From Psychrobacter sp. LV10R520-6 (lineage in GTDB: Bacteria; Pseudomonadota; Gammaproteobacteria; Pseudomonadales; Moraxellaceae): a stretch of 64,000 nt of DNA. Of this stretch, positions 36,523 through 45,984 are shown one piece after another (within the stretch, counting starts at the first letter, position 1; every line of letters starts with the position of its first letter). The notes under the pieces are model-generated. The model was not told the origin of the DNA, made no database searches, and worked only from the letters and a program-made list of their open reading frames with translations. A program made the position numbers and the translations under genes. The stretch lies in the NCBI RefSeq assembly GCF_900182925.1, contig NZ_LT900024.1:1054001-1118000 (forward strand), given 5' to 3'.

Positions 36523-36792
36523 TAAAAAACGGTTGCTAAGTAAATTATTAGCTAAGATAGATTTTAGTATTAGAGAGTTATTAGCCATCAATCGAGACTG
36601 AGTTCTTATATTTAACAGCCAACAGTAGTAAGTGTTTTTGAAAGTTATAAATAATATAGTGAGAATAATTTAGCCGCGGAATAAATACAGACAGATAAAT
36701 TCAGAAAAGCTATTTTTTTAAAACCATTGCGTAGAAGTTAATAAATTAGTCATATTAATTAGTTTGTAGGAATCTTCAGGACCGTTAGTTTG

Positions 36793-36820
36793 TTTTCGCA
36801 TAATGTATATTATGTTAAAC
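36793..36820 (+). other. dif site (XerC/XerD chromosome dimer resolution site)
   Basis: A 28-bp site matching the E. coli dif sequence at 24 positions, including 23 consecutive bases. XerC arm TTTTCGCATAA, 6-bp centre TGTATA, XerD arm TTATGTTAAAC. XerCD resolves chromosome dimers here during division with FtsK. The chromosome-type centre TGTATA argues for chromosomal dif over a plasmid pdif. It marks the probable replication terminus. Confidence 0.9.
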
Positions 36821-37913
36821 TAGAGCTACCTGACATTAACTTCATAAACCCATAACTAAACAGTAAGTCATTAATTAGTCTAGCTCCTGATTACTCAATC
36901 ATAATATATTATCTATTTAAATAATCATTATGATCGTCACTAGCATAGTTACTAACTGATATGTCTTGAAGACTTAATGTCCAGAGTCTTAATTAGTCCT
37001 AGTGCGCTCGTAGTCTACGATTAACTTATTAAATCAATCTGTCAATGACCTCTTATAGACACGTTGTAGGTACAGTAATTTTAATACTCATTTAAAGTTA
37101 GTCTGTTCAATGAACTTGTTCTACTCATCATTGCTAAGCTTACTACCTTCATAATGTACATAACCCCTTTGCATAATTTGTCATTCCTAATCATTCCTAA
37201 TCATCACCTAATAATCAAATCACTCATCAATCGATTGTTGGTAGCTTAGCCAACTTCCTCATTGATGCGAATGTGCTTGAACTATGTTAGGTACAGAAGT
37301 ATTCGCCACCAAGTGACAATCAGATCAAAGTAAAAGCAATAACCCTTCTGGAGGCCTATTACTCTATATCATTGATAAGAACGTATACAAGCTCTAACAA
37401 TGCTCCTCCTTGGCATCTCAGTAAGTCCAAGTCTAGATACACCTCATAGCTAACTACATTGTAATACGCTTTTATTTAGAGTCACCAAAAGGGTCTTCCT
37501 GATTAGTGAAACATTCATTGGTCTTTTCTAACATCTCTCGTTCTTCCTGAGATATCTCAATCTAAAGCATTGAGTTGATACCTTCCAAATTTGCACAGAA
37601 CAGTACTATCACCCTGATTAAGGTATTCTGTGCGAGTACAGGAGCACGGTTTTTCGTGCAAATATGTCGAAGGACTCTATTGCCAATAGCAAACAGCACT
37701 CTTACTTTTAATCTATGTGAAGATTATTCCTTCAAACACCATATAGATCAACAAAAAAATAGCTTACTCCTTCTTTCTCCACTATACTATAATTATCCCC
37801 AAGTGAGCCTTGGGAATGATTAAGTCTATAAGCCCATTATTTATTAGGTTTATTAGATATAGATATATAAACAGTGTCCGTTTCAGTGTCCAATTATCTT
37901 TTACTATCTATAC

Positions 37914-37959
37914 AGAACATGATTTTCATAAGTCATCATACTTGTGGAAATCATGTTCT
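37914..37959. repeat. Inverted repeat upstream of the integrase
   Basis: AGAACATGATTT (37914-37925) and AAATCATGTTCT (37948-37959) are perfect 12-bp complements with a 22-bp spacer, about 70 bp before the integrase start. It could be an arm-type integrase site or an operator. Confidence 0.6.
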
Positions 37960-38030
37960 CAAGTTAAGTATCAAGTTAATATATGAATACTCCTAATTAA
38001 TCCCACCTGTAACATTTATGGATATACATA

Positions 38031-39311
38031 ATGGTTGTCAATAATGTGAATGATATTAATAAACTTGAATGCCGAGATAAAGATTATTCAGTCAGTATTT
38101 CAGGCATTTCTGGTTTAAGTGTTCGTATCTACCCGAATGGCAAAAAGGAATACTACCTTCGTTATTCCCATCCACACATTGACGGTAAACGACCTAGAAT
38201 GATGCTAGGTAAGATCGATGATATTAGTTTATATGAGGTTAAGTATAAAGCAGAGTCCATACTTAACCTGGTCTCAAAGGGCACTGATCCCAAGGCCATA
38301 CATCAACAAGAACAAGTTAATAAATACGCCCATCTAAAAAATGCAACGTTTGCTGAGGTCTCGCAGGCTTGGAGAGACAACAAGATGGCAAGTCGCCATC
38401 AAGGTAAATCTAAACAGCTCTCGTTTAGTGAGTCGACCCTCAAATTTTGGGATTTGTGTCTAGGATATATGTGTCGTGAAATTGGTGACTTAAGAATGAA
38501 CGATATTACTAGCGAGATTATATTGAATGTGTGTGAGGCTATTCAAAACAATGAAAATCAAGCGATTTTCGTTGGCGCAAGTACCCGACTTTATACTGAA
38601 AAAGTATTTTCATTCGCTGTAGCGCGAGGACTATGTGATAAAAATGTGGCTATTGATACGCGCGGCGAGCTTGCACCTGCCAATTCAGGTAATCATTTGC
38701 CAGCCATTACTAAACCCGACCAGTTTGCTGCCCTCTTAACTGATATGTTCACATTTAAAAGCGCAAGCAAAATTACGTTAGAAGCAATGAATTTGCTACC
38801 TTACGTGTTTGTACGTAGTATCGATTTGCGGTCTATGCGCTGGCAGGATATAGATTGGGATAATAAGCTATGGGAGTTTTCCCCTATTAAAGGCGAAGGT
38901 CGTGAGGATATGGTATCGCACTTAGTTGTACCACTAGCCACTCAGGTCATTGCGCGCTTACGAGGAATGCAATCAGTCACAGGTCATAAAGAGTATGTAT
39001 TTGCATCGATGCGCGCCTCAAGAAATCCTTATATTAGTAAAGCAACGCTAGTGCAGATATTTCATAGGCTTGGATACAAAGACTTGCAATGCGCTCATGG
39101 ATTTCGGGCATCAGCTAAAACTTTGCTTATGGAACAACCTGAGTTACGCTACTCGGATATCGTAACAGAGTTACAGCTGGGTCATAGAATAAAGGACACG
39201 CATGGTGGTGCTTACAATAGACTTGATGAGATAGATACTAGAGTGCAAATGATGCAAGATTGGGCAAACTATATAGATGCGCTCCGAAATCGTTCTAAAG
39301 AGCAACCATAG
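38031..39311 (+). CDS. Tyrosine recombinase (phage/island-type integrase)
   Basis: A 426-residue integrase with an N-terminal arm-binding domain of the P4-like type (GLSVRIYPNGKKEYYLRYS, MMLGKIDDISLYEVKYKAE). A SAM-like core-binding domain follows near residues 105-200, then the catalytic domain. The catalytic set is visible: Arg267 or Arg270 in DLRSMRW, His356 and Arg359 in HGFR, His385 in LGHR and Tyr395. All key residues are intact. No tRNA or duplicated attachment site was found next to it. It sits 1.2 kb from dif, beside an IS remnant, without other recognisable island genes. Confidence 0.9.
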   Translation: MVVNNVNDINKLECRDKDYSVSISGISGLSVRIYPNGKKEYYLRYSHPHIDGKRPRMMLGKIDDISLYEVKYKAESILNLVSKGTDPKAIHQQEQVNKYAHLKNATFAEVSQAWRDNKMASRHQGKSKQLSFSESTLKFWDLCLGYMCREIGDLRMNDITSEIILNVCEAIQNNENQAIFVGASTRLYTEKVFSFAVARGLCDKNVAIDTRGELAPANSGNHLPAITKPDQFAALLTDMFTFKSASKITLEAMNLLPYVFVRSIDLRSMRWQDIDWDNKLWEFSPIKGEGREDMVSHLVVPLATQVIARLRGMQSVTGHKEYVFASMRASRNPYISKATLVQIFHRLGYKDLQCAHGFRASAKTLLMEQPELRYSDIVTELQLGHRIKDTHGGAYNRLDEIDTRVQMMQDWANYIDALRNRSKEQP

Positions 39312-39395
39312 AGTTCAAAAAGACACACCGATGCGTTGTGAATATTCAGTTACTAATTCAATCATCCTCTTTGTTATTTTCAATGAAGTCGATCA

Positions 39396-39650
39396 TTACT
39401 CGAAGGGACGGCCTAGCTCCGCTTGGGCGAAAAAAGTAGTTGCTTTACACAAGATCTCATTGGCTTGCTGAAGCTCCCGGTTGTCTCGATCAAGCGCTTT
39501 GACACGTTGCTCTTGGCTTTGAGCATGAACCACTTCGGGGGTGCTTTTCTCAATGCGCTTTTTTATGCCATGATCGCAAGGTTTCAGGACTCCAGCCTAT
39601 CTCCGAGGCTATTGCGTGGGTAGTCACTTGGTACTTCAATAGCACCTTAC
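39396..39650 (-). mobile_element. Remnant of an IS3-family element (3' part of orfA)
   Basis: The minus strand encodes VTTHAIASEIGWSPETLRSW then, after a one-base shift in a run of six A (39559-39564), EKSTPEVVHAQSQEQRVKAL, DRDNRELQQANEILCKAT and TFFAQAELGRPFE with a stop at 39396. This is the OrfA helix-turn-helix and leucine zipper region of IS3-group elements. A possible OrfB start (MIDFIENNKEDD) follows and stops at once. No inverted ends were found. The element is dead, lying between the integrase and the next gene. Confidence 0.75.
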
Positions 39651-39666
39651 AGCGCTGACTTGAAGG

Positions 39667-40236
39667 CTATCGAGAAAAACGTGTGTTTACCTCATCTTTA
39701 CTAAAGGTCGCGGGGTCAAAATCGCTACCACTGTCTAAGCCAAGCCAATCTAGCATATTTGAATGATCTTCGTGAGTTTCGTCTGCTATCACTTCCTGAA
39801 GATATTCATAACCGCCCATTCCACCAACATCTTCAGGAGGGCAGGCACGGCGACCACCAATACAAATAGGCAGGGTTTGCTTCTTATCTGTGGGCAATAT
39901 TTTTTCAAGTTCGATAATATGAACCCAGCCATCGCCCATGTCGTATTCATACATTAATTTGTCTTTTTCCTCCTTTAAAAACAAGGAAATAGGTTTACCC
40001 ATCTCATAATCTTGTCCTTCCCATAGTTCACCGAATTCAGGGTTATACTGTACATAGGTAGTCTGTTGGTATTCAAACTGATGCAAATGGCTGTTTTCCC
40101 AACCCATAGACTCTTGGATAATAACGTGCAAATCGTCAAGATGGTAGCGACTGTCAATCAGAACCCTTCGCCAAATCGGAGGTTTGCTCCATTGCAAGGC
40201 AATTTTAATTTGATAGGTTTGTTTTTTTTGGCTCAT
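39667..40236 (-). CDS. Plasmid pRiA4b ORF-3-like family protein
   Basis: A 189-residue protein of the pRiA4b ORF-3 family, often seen in accessory DNA and of unknown function. Signature stretches are IWRRVLIDSRYHLDDLHVII, GWENSHLHQFEY, YEYDMGDGWVHIIELE and GRRACPPEDVGGMGGYEYL, followed by FDPATFSKDEVN. The ATG at 40236 is preferred over a TTG at 40269. Its 3' end abuts the IS3 remnant. Confidence 0.85.
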   Translation of the reverse strand: MSQKKQTYQIKIALQWSKPPIWRRVLIDSRYHLDDLHVIIQESMGWENSHLHQFEYQQTTYVQYNPEFGELWEGQDYEMGKPISLFLKEEKDKLMYEYDMGDGWVHIIELEKILPTDKKQTLPICIGGRRACPPEDVGGMGGYEYLQEVIADETHEDHSNMLDWLGLDSGSDFDPATFSKDEVNTRFSR

Positions 40237-40402
40237 TGATTTACTCACTGTTAGTTGAGAAAGCTTCAAATCCTTTAAAAGAGACGCTTAAAAGATATAA
40301 TCTACTACATAAACATAGACTTATGCAAAAATAAGTTAAACAGACAGTTTTATAGTCACTTGTAACGAGATTTCTAACTCAGTCACTGACTATCAGTCAG
40401 GA

Positions 40403-41392
40403 TTAATCTGTAGTCTCACGGTATAAAGTACTTTGCGCCTCTTCCCTAAAATCCTCAGGGCTGATATCTATTCCGGTTACAGCACTATTCTTAGTAATAT
40501 TATCGGTACTATTATTTTTTACTTCATTTTGTTTTGATGCTGGCTGTGCGGGCAGTTCTTCACTTGAGACTGTTTTTGTATTATCCATTTCAAGTTTACT
40601 ATCATTAGTCGTAGCGTCAGCGCTCAAAGTATCGCTGCTTGATGTTTTAGTTGATATCGCTGTGCCAGAGTTATTTAGGTTGGTATTGTCTACATTTGAA
40701 GGATCAACTTTAGTCGTTGTATTCTCATTAGTCGCTTGTTCACTATTAGCAACTAGTGTGTTAGTAGATATTGTTTGAATACTATTTGGGGCTAAATTGT
40801 TGGTTGAAGCTGCTAAGAAACCCGTAGCGTTGAGTGTCACCACAATAAGGGCGCTTAATAATAATCCACAAAAACCCCCGATGATCAGAAGCTTGCCATT
40901 GCCCACTGGCTTACCCCACAATGTGCTGGTCTTTTTAGTGCTAGAGTTAGTACCTGAATTTGTTTCAGTTTCAGGGGCTAAGTTGTCATTGTCATGCGTA
41001 GACTCGTTATCAGCAGATAATTCTGATAAATCTGTGACCTCGCCTTCATAATTTATCCTTTCATCATCATTAGAGAAGCTGATATCAATGCTGGTAAAGT
41101 CTGACTCGTTAGAATCTATCTCTTGTTCATAATCGGTAAATAGGTGCAGCTCTTCTTCGTTTAAAGGTTCATAGGTAGATGATTCTTTAAATTTCTCTAA
41201 GCTCTCTAAATTGATAGTAACATTATCATCATTATTGTCACTATCAATGCTTTTAACACGGTTGAGGAAGCGCTTATAAATATCACTGGTGCGAGTATTT
41301 TTAGTAGGTTTTGCATACTCGGTTTTAGATAAACCCGCCCCTTGATCAACCTTGGCATCATGGTCAGTGTTATTGTTGTCTGCGTCGTTCAT
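40403..41392 (-). CDS. Hypothetical single-pass membrane protein with disordered arms
   Basis: A 329-residue protein I do not recognise. The first about 165 residues are acidic and Asp/Asn/Ser-rich, with no signal peptide. One clear membrane span lies near residues 168-192 (LLIIGGFCGLLLSALIVV). The C-terminal about 135 residues are Asn/Thr/Ser-rich and look unstructured, ending in a short acidic stretch. An N-in orientation is likely. It is divergent from the LysR gene, with a 266-bp shared upstream region. The gene looks intact, and function cannot be assigned. Confidence 0.65.
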   Translation of the reverse strand: MNDADNNNTDHDAKVDQGAGLSKTEYAKPTKNTRTSDIYKRFLNRVKSIDSDNNDDNVTINLESLEKFKESSTYEPLNEEELHLFTDYEQEIDSNESDFTSIDISFSNDDERINYEGEVTDLSELSADNESTHDNDNLAPETETNSGTNSSTKKTSTLWGKPVGNGKLLIIGGFCGLLLSALIVVTLNATGFLAASTNNLAPNSIQTISTNTLVANSEQATNENTTTKVDPSNVDNTNLNNSGTAISTKTSSSDTLSADATTNDSKLEMDNTKTVSSEELPAQPASKQNEVKNNSTDNITKNSAVTGIDISPEDFREEAQSTLYRETTD

Positions 41393-41658
41393 AGGATGAT
41401 ACCCAGCCAGTTTATACCACTAACATTAAGTGATTGCTAAAATTAAGTTATTATACTGCTGTCTTGCTAAAATGTAACAAAGCTGTGTGTGGACAATATA
41501 ATTGGCTGGCCGACTATCTTCAAGCACAATTTGTATCATCGGTTATAATCTATTCGTAAATTAGTACAATCATGCCAGGTATTCGAGTTGCTATATAGGC
41601 TAAGTGAATCCCAGCACTGATTATCAGCACTTATTATAGTGTCTTGAGGATGTAAAAA

Positions 41659-42729
41659 ATGGATCTAAAACAGCTCAATGCCTTTATTGCCATTGCCAAC
41701 GTAAGAAGCTTTAGTGCCGCGGCAACCACAACGGGCTTATCACAGCCTACCTTAAGCCGACTACTTAAACAGCTTGAGGCTGATATGGGCGTGGTATTGG
41801 TTGATCGCTATCACAGGCCGTTACATCTGACAGCAGCAGGTGTCTTTTTTTATGACAAAATCAGCGGGGTACTGACTGAGATTGAAACCGTTACTAGTAT
41901 GACCCAACGGCTATCTGCACCCAGTACAACACTAAATATAGGTTTTGTGCCGTCGGTGCTGTATGGGTTACTTCCAGAAATCATTGCGACTTTAAAGCGT
42001 AATAAATCTAATAACAGCGCTAATAATAGTCCTAACAACAGCCCTAATATCGAGGTCAATCTCAAAGATATAAGCTCCTACCAACAGATTGAAGCGCTCA
42101 AAACGGGTGAGATTGACATTGGCTTTGGTCGCTTTGCCCATCAAGACCCTTGGATACAGCAAATATTATTACGCCATGAGCGCTATGTGGTGGCGCTCCC
42201 TAAAGCGCATCCCCTTGCCCATGTCCGTAAGCAACGGTTGATTGATTTGGCAAACAACCGCTTAATTTTATATCATCAAACGCACTTGCCAGTGCACACA
42301 GCCAATACGTCGCTTTCGCAAATACCGACCGCTCAGACGGATAGCGCTGCTAAGAAGGATAACATTAGGACGGATAATAAGACGGATGCAGCAAACGTGA
42401 GTTTAGCGAACTCAATTACAGAGCCTTTATTGTATTTATTTGCTCAATACGGTATCTCGCCGTTTATGACCACTAAAGTCAGTGATTTACAAGTCGCCCT
42501 GGGCTTAGTGGCCGCAGGCGAAGGCATTACCTTAGTACCTGCCAGCCTACAAACCGTTCGGACTGATCAGATCAGCTATCAGCGGCTAGTTCACGAGAAC
42601 GTCACCTCCCCTATTTATTTACATACCCTAAAGGACTTTGTACATCCTAAAGTTCCTGATCTTCTCAATGCTATCTATCAGGTATATGAGAAGCGTGGCA
42701 TTACCTATCGACGGCAGAAATTTGTTTAA
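41659..42729 (+). CDS. LysR-family transcriptional regulator
   Basis: A 356-residue LysR-type regulator, slightly longer than the usual 300. The helix-turn-helix occupies residues 1-60 (MDLKQLNAFIAIANVRSFSA, GLSQPTLSRLLKQLEADMG). The effector-binding domain follows, interrupted by two low-complexity Asn/Ser/Thr/Asp inserts near residues 115-130 and 215-250, which explain the extra length. The likely target is the following transporter gene or the prp genes, but only position suggests this. GAGG lies before the ATG. Confidence 0.9.
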   Translation: MDLKQLNAFIAIANVRSFSAAATTTGLSQPTLSRLLKQLEADMGVVLVDRYHRPLHLTAAGVFFYDKISGVLTEIETVTSMTQRLSAPSTTLNIGFVPSVLYGLLPEIIATLKRNKSNNSANNSPNNSPNIEVNLKDISSYQQIEALKTGEIDIGFGRFAHQDPWIQQILLRHERYVVALPKAHPLAHVRKQRLIDLANNRLILYHQTHLPVHTANTSLSQIPTAQTDSAAKKDNIRTDNKTDAANVSLANSITEPLLYLFAQYGISPFMTTKVSDLQVALGLVAAGEGITLVPASLQTVRTDQISYQRLVHENVTSPIYLHTLKDFVHPKVPDLLNAIYQVYEKRGITYRRQKFV

Positions 42730-42859
42730 TTACTTTAAAATATTGGCTATTGGATGGGCATAGTGTTATAAAGAATCGCTAAAAAATACGCTCAATATTG
42801 GTGTTTAATATTGACGCTTAACAATAAAAAATATTAGGAATGGTGATAAAAACAAACAG

Positions 42860-42886
42860 GAATAATAATTAGAATAATTATTATTC
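42860..42886. promoter_or_regulatory. Perfect 12-bp palindrome upstream of the Nramp-like gene (Fur/MntR-type operator?)
   Basis: GAATAATAATTA (42860-42871), spacer GAA, TAATTATTATTC (42875-42886). By hand, one register matches 13 of 19 Fur consensus positions. It lies about 150 bp before a metal-transporter-like gene. The regulator is not identified. Confidence 0.5.
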
Positions 42887-42948
42887 TGAGTAGCATCATT
42901 GTGATAAAGTCGATACAAGATGAATCGTTTTATACTAATTATTTTATA

Positions 42949-42983
42949 AATCATTCTCTAAAAATCATTCTCTAAAAATCATT
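42949..42983 (+). repeat. 14-bp tandem repeat in the Nramp-like leader
   Basis: Unit AATCATTCTCTAAA occurs twice, followed by a partial third copy AATCATT. It ends about 55 bp before the start codon, so copy-number change would alter leader spacing. Confidence 0.75.
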
Positions 42984-43038
42984 GGCAAGCTGACACAGGT
43001 AAGTGATAATTTGCCGTTTTAACTATTTTGAGGTATTC

Positions 43039-44325
43039 ATGTCCACACAACAACTTAACCACCCTAATAATAAAGCCAACGATACTACCGCTGCGCAAGA
43101 AGGCTTCAGTTGGCGCATTTTTGGCCCAGGTATCTTGATGGCAACGGCTGCCATTGGCGGCTCACATCTAATTTCATCGACTCAAGCAGGTGCACTTTAT
43201 GGCTGGCAGTTGGCTATTATGATTATATTAGCCAACGTCTTTAAATATCCGTTCTTTCGTTTCGGTACCGACTACGTTTACGATACTGGCGAAAGCTTGA
43301 TTGCCGGTTATGCCAAACGCTCAAAAGCATATCTTTGGATATACTTTATCCTATCTATCTTATCAGCGGTTATTAGTACTGGCGCGGTGTCGTTAATTGC
43401 GGCGGTAATTTTAGGCTTTATGCTGCCCGCTTCTATTGGGCTGTCAACCATTACGCTGGCATTAATAGTGACTGGGGTATGTTGGGTATTTTTAATAGCC
43501 GGTCATTATAAGCTGCTTGATGGAGTTACCAAATGGATTATGATTGCGCTTACTACCACGACCGTTGCGGCAGTAATCATTGCGGCCGGTAAGCCTACGG
43601 TTATGGCGGTTGACTTTGTAGCGGCCTCCCCTTGGAACTTAGCTACCTTAGGTTTTATTGTGGCACTAATGGGCTGGATGCCGGCACCGCTTGAGTTTGC
43701 TGCCATTACCTCTATGTGGACTTCAGCGAAAGTGAAAGCCGATCACACGACGCACCGTCAAGGCTTATTAGATTTTAATGTCGGCTATTCAATCTCTGCT
43801 ATTTTGGCGTTATTCTTCTTATCGCTCGGTGTCTTTGTTCAATATGGTTCAGGTCAAGAGATTCAGATTGCCGGCGGCGCTTATATCGATCAGCTGATTA
43901 GCATGTATACCAATACCATTGGTGAATGGTCGAGATTGCTGGTCGCCTTCATTGCCTTTATGTGTATGTTTGGCACTACGATTACTTGTGCGGATGGTTA
44001 TGGGCGTGCCAATGCTGAGTGCTGGCGCTTGTTAAAAGGCCAAGACGAGATTAACAAAAAGCAGATCGCTTTTTGGACGACTTATGCCATTGGTGGCGGA
44101 CTAGTAATTATCACTTTCTTTACTGGACAGTTAGGCACTATGCTCAAGTTCGCTATGATATCGGCATTTCTTTCTGCCCCTATCTTTGGTTGGTTGAACT
44201 ACTCATTGGTAAAAAGCCATCAAAAACTTTCAGTAGGTATGAATGCGTTATCAATTGCCGGTTTAATATTCTTAGCGAGCTTTGCGCTATTATTCCTAGC
44301 CAACCTTGCCGGGCTTTTTGGTTAA
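43039..44325 (+). CDS. Nramp-family-related divalent cation transporter, non-canonical
   Basis: An inner-membrane protein of 428 residues with about eleven hydrophobic segments. Family membership shows in FGPGILMATAAIGGSHLISS, TQAGALYGWQLAIMIIL and ALMGWMPAPLEFAAITSMW. The first membrane helix lacks the DPGN metal-binding motif of true Nramp/MntH transporters, and the MPH motif of helix 6 is replaced by MPAP. It belongs to the divergent Nramp-related group whose substrate is not Mn/Fe by default. The ATG at 43039, with GAGG five nt upstream, is preferred over a start at 43003. It lies between a LysR gene and prpB. Confidence 0.8.
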   Translation: MSTQQLNHPNNKANDTTAAQEGFSWRIFGPGILMATAAIGGSHLISSTQAGALYGWQLAIMIILANVFKYPFFRFGTDYVYDTGESLIAGYAKRSKAYLWIYFILSILSAVISTGAVSLIAAVILGFMLPASIGLSTITLALIVTGVCWVFLIAGHYKLLDGVTKWIMIALTTTTVAAVIIAAGKPTVMAVDFVAASPWNLATLGFIVALMGWMPAPLEFAAITSMWTSAKVKADHTTHRQGLLDFNVGYSISAILALFFLSLGVFVQYGSGQEIQIAGGAYIDQLISMYTNTIGEWSRLLVAFIAFMCMFGTTITCADGYGRANAECWRLLKGQDEINKKQIAFWTTYAIGGGLVIITFFTGQLGTMLKFAMISAFLSAPIFGWLNYSLVKSHQKLSVGMNALSIAGLIFLASFALLFLANLAGLFG

Positions 44326-44388
44326 ACCTTTTTAAATTAAGTGCTTCTTAGTTGAGCTCTTGTTAGTTGAACAACTGCATAGTTTAAG

Positions 44389-44419
44389 GCCTCAATAGCT
44401 CGTTTATTGGGGCTTTTTT
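44389..44419 (+). terminator. Terminator after the Nramp-like gene
   Basis: GCCTCAATA (44389-44397) pairs with TATTGGGGC (44405-44413) with one G-U, 7-nt loop, six T. Confidence 0.85.
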
Positions 44420-44994
44420 ATTGCTGATATTTTTTTGATTGATAATACTTAGAATTGACAGTACTTTTGATTAATAGTACTTAGATATGAAGCAGATTAT
44501 ACAATTGCTATCTTTGTTGTAGATATTCAATAGTATGTTATCAAACCAAATAAAAACGAGTATTTAACTCAATTGCTTAACATTCCTAACACTTATAATA
44601 TTTAATATTCTGCCGATAGCTTCTATTGCATATCGCTTGTTCGGTATGCAAGTAGACTCAATTAACCACAACTTCGTTACTGCTCTAGACTGACTTAAGG
44701 CCATAAAATACAGTATTGATTTTATTTCCTTGCCACCAATTGTAACTAAATGTAAAAATTATAGCCTAATATAATAGCTTATTTTGTGTATATGAATAAT
44801 GGATCGGCTGAGCTGTATAATAATGGATATTGCTATTCAAATAACGAATAAGTTAATTATAAATACATTAAGTAGTTAAATATAATAATTAGTAGAACTG
44901 AAATGTTTCTTTGAAGCTCCGAGTAATTAGGTATAATCAAAGTCAATAAAGAATTAATAACGATAAGACAAACCCTCTACAAAAGGATTTTCGC
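44420..44994. promoter_or_regulatory. Upstream region of prpB
   Basis: 575 bp, very AT-rich, with no gene. Two related words, GATTGATAATACTTAGA and GATTAATAGTACTTAGA, lie near 44440-44490. The prp promoter must lie here, but I could not fix its boxes. No GntR- or Fis-type prpR gene lies in the window next to it. Confidence 0.45.
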
Positions 44995-45888
44995 ATGACA
45001 TTGCCATCAGCTGGCGCTCGTTTTCGCAGCGCACTTACCCAAAAAAATACTAACAACCAACCGCTACAAATTGCCGGTGCTATTAACGCCTATACTGCCA
45101 TGATGGCGACTCAAGTGGGTCATCAAGCCTTATATCTTTCCGGTGCTGGCGTAGCCAATGCGTCATTTGGTTTACCTGATTTGGGTATGACCAGTCTTGA
45201 TAATGTCTTAGAAGATGCTCGCCGGATTACTGATGCTGTTGATACGCCATTATTAGTCGATATCGACACTGGTTTTGGTGGCTCGTTTAACATTGCCCAA
45301 ACCGTTAGAAAAATGGAAAAAGCGGGCGTCGCAGCGGTACATATTGAAGACCAAGTGGCACAAAAACGCTGTGGCCATCGCCCCAATAAAGAAATCGTTA
45401 GTATTTCAGAGATGGTGGATCGCTTAAAAGCAGCCCTTGATGCCAAAGTTGATAAAGACTTTGTAGTGATGGCACGTACGGACGCCCTATCTGTCGAAGG
45501 CCTTGACGCTGCTGTTGAGCGCGCGGTTGCGTTTCAAGAAGCCGGCGCTGATATGATTTTTGCTGAAGCCTTAACCGATATTGAAATGTACCGTAAGTTC
45601 ACAGACGTGCTAGACATTCCCGTACTTGCCAACATGACTGAATTTGGTCAGACTGACCTTTACACGACTGATCAGCTATATGGCGTTGGTGTGGATATGG
45701 TGCTGTATCCATTATCAGCATTTCGTGCCATGAACAAAGCCGCGCTCAATGTTTACCAACATATCTTATCTGACGGCACGCAAGATAATGTCGTTGATAC
45801 CATGCAGACTCGTATGGAGCTCTATGACTTTTTGAACTATCATGAGTTCGAGCAGACTTTAGATAAGCTATTCGCTGATAACAAGTAA
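44995..45888 (+). CDS. prpB: 2-Methylisocitrate lyase
   Basis: Last step of the 2-methylcitrate cycle: cleaves 2-methylisocitrate to pyruvate and succinate. The 297 residues form the PEP mutase/isocitrate lyase barrel. Key segments are [20 protein letters not shown] (metal site), the catalytic [10 protein letters not shown] with Cys126, and [19 protein letters not shown]. Length and motifs are normal. An AAAGG ribosome site precedes the ATG. It heads the prpB-prpC-acnD group. Confidence 0.95.
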   Translation: MTLPSAGARFRSALTQKNTNNQPLQIAGAINAYTAMMATQVGHQALYLSGAGVANASFGLPDLGMTSLDNVLEDARRITDAVDTPLLVDIDTGFGGSFNIAQTVRKMEKAGVAAVHIEDQVAQKRCGHRPNKEIVSISEMVDRLKAALDAKVDKDFVVMARTDALSVEGLDAAVERAVAFQEAGADMIFAEALTDIEMYRKFTDVLDIPVLANMTEFGQTDLYTTDQLYGVGVDMVLYPLSAFRAMNKAALNVYQHILSDGTQDNVVDTMQTRMELYDFLNYHEFEQTLDKLFADNK

Positions 45889-45984
45889 ACCGTATCTTTT
45901 ACTGATGAACAGTTACCGCTATTACTTAGCATCATTGCTTAAAACTATCACTTAACACCACGCTACCACCAAAAGGAATTTATC

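Larger units (their letters stand above)
36523..38030. other. Gene-poor 1.5-kb region around dif
   Basis: AT-rich, with no convincing intact gene. Contents: the dif site at 36793-36820; two tandem copies of CATTCCTAAT near 37184-37203; a short minus-strand coding-like stretch ending at 37472 (EREMLEKTNECFTNQEDPF); and an inverted repeat at 37914-37959 just ahead of the integrase. The 82-codon frame at 37575 has no family features. Confidence 0.6.

Noticed and set aside
37472..37566. Minus-strand coding-like stretch (EREMLEKTNECFTNQEDPF)
   Set aside because: Only about 30 codons before a stop, with no recognisable family. Noted under the intergenic region but too short to call a gene.
37575..37823. 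82-codon plus-strand frame in the region around dif
   Set aside because: No ribosome site, no family feature, and a Phe/Leu/Ser-rich composition typical of AT-rich non-coding DNA.
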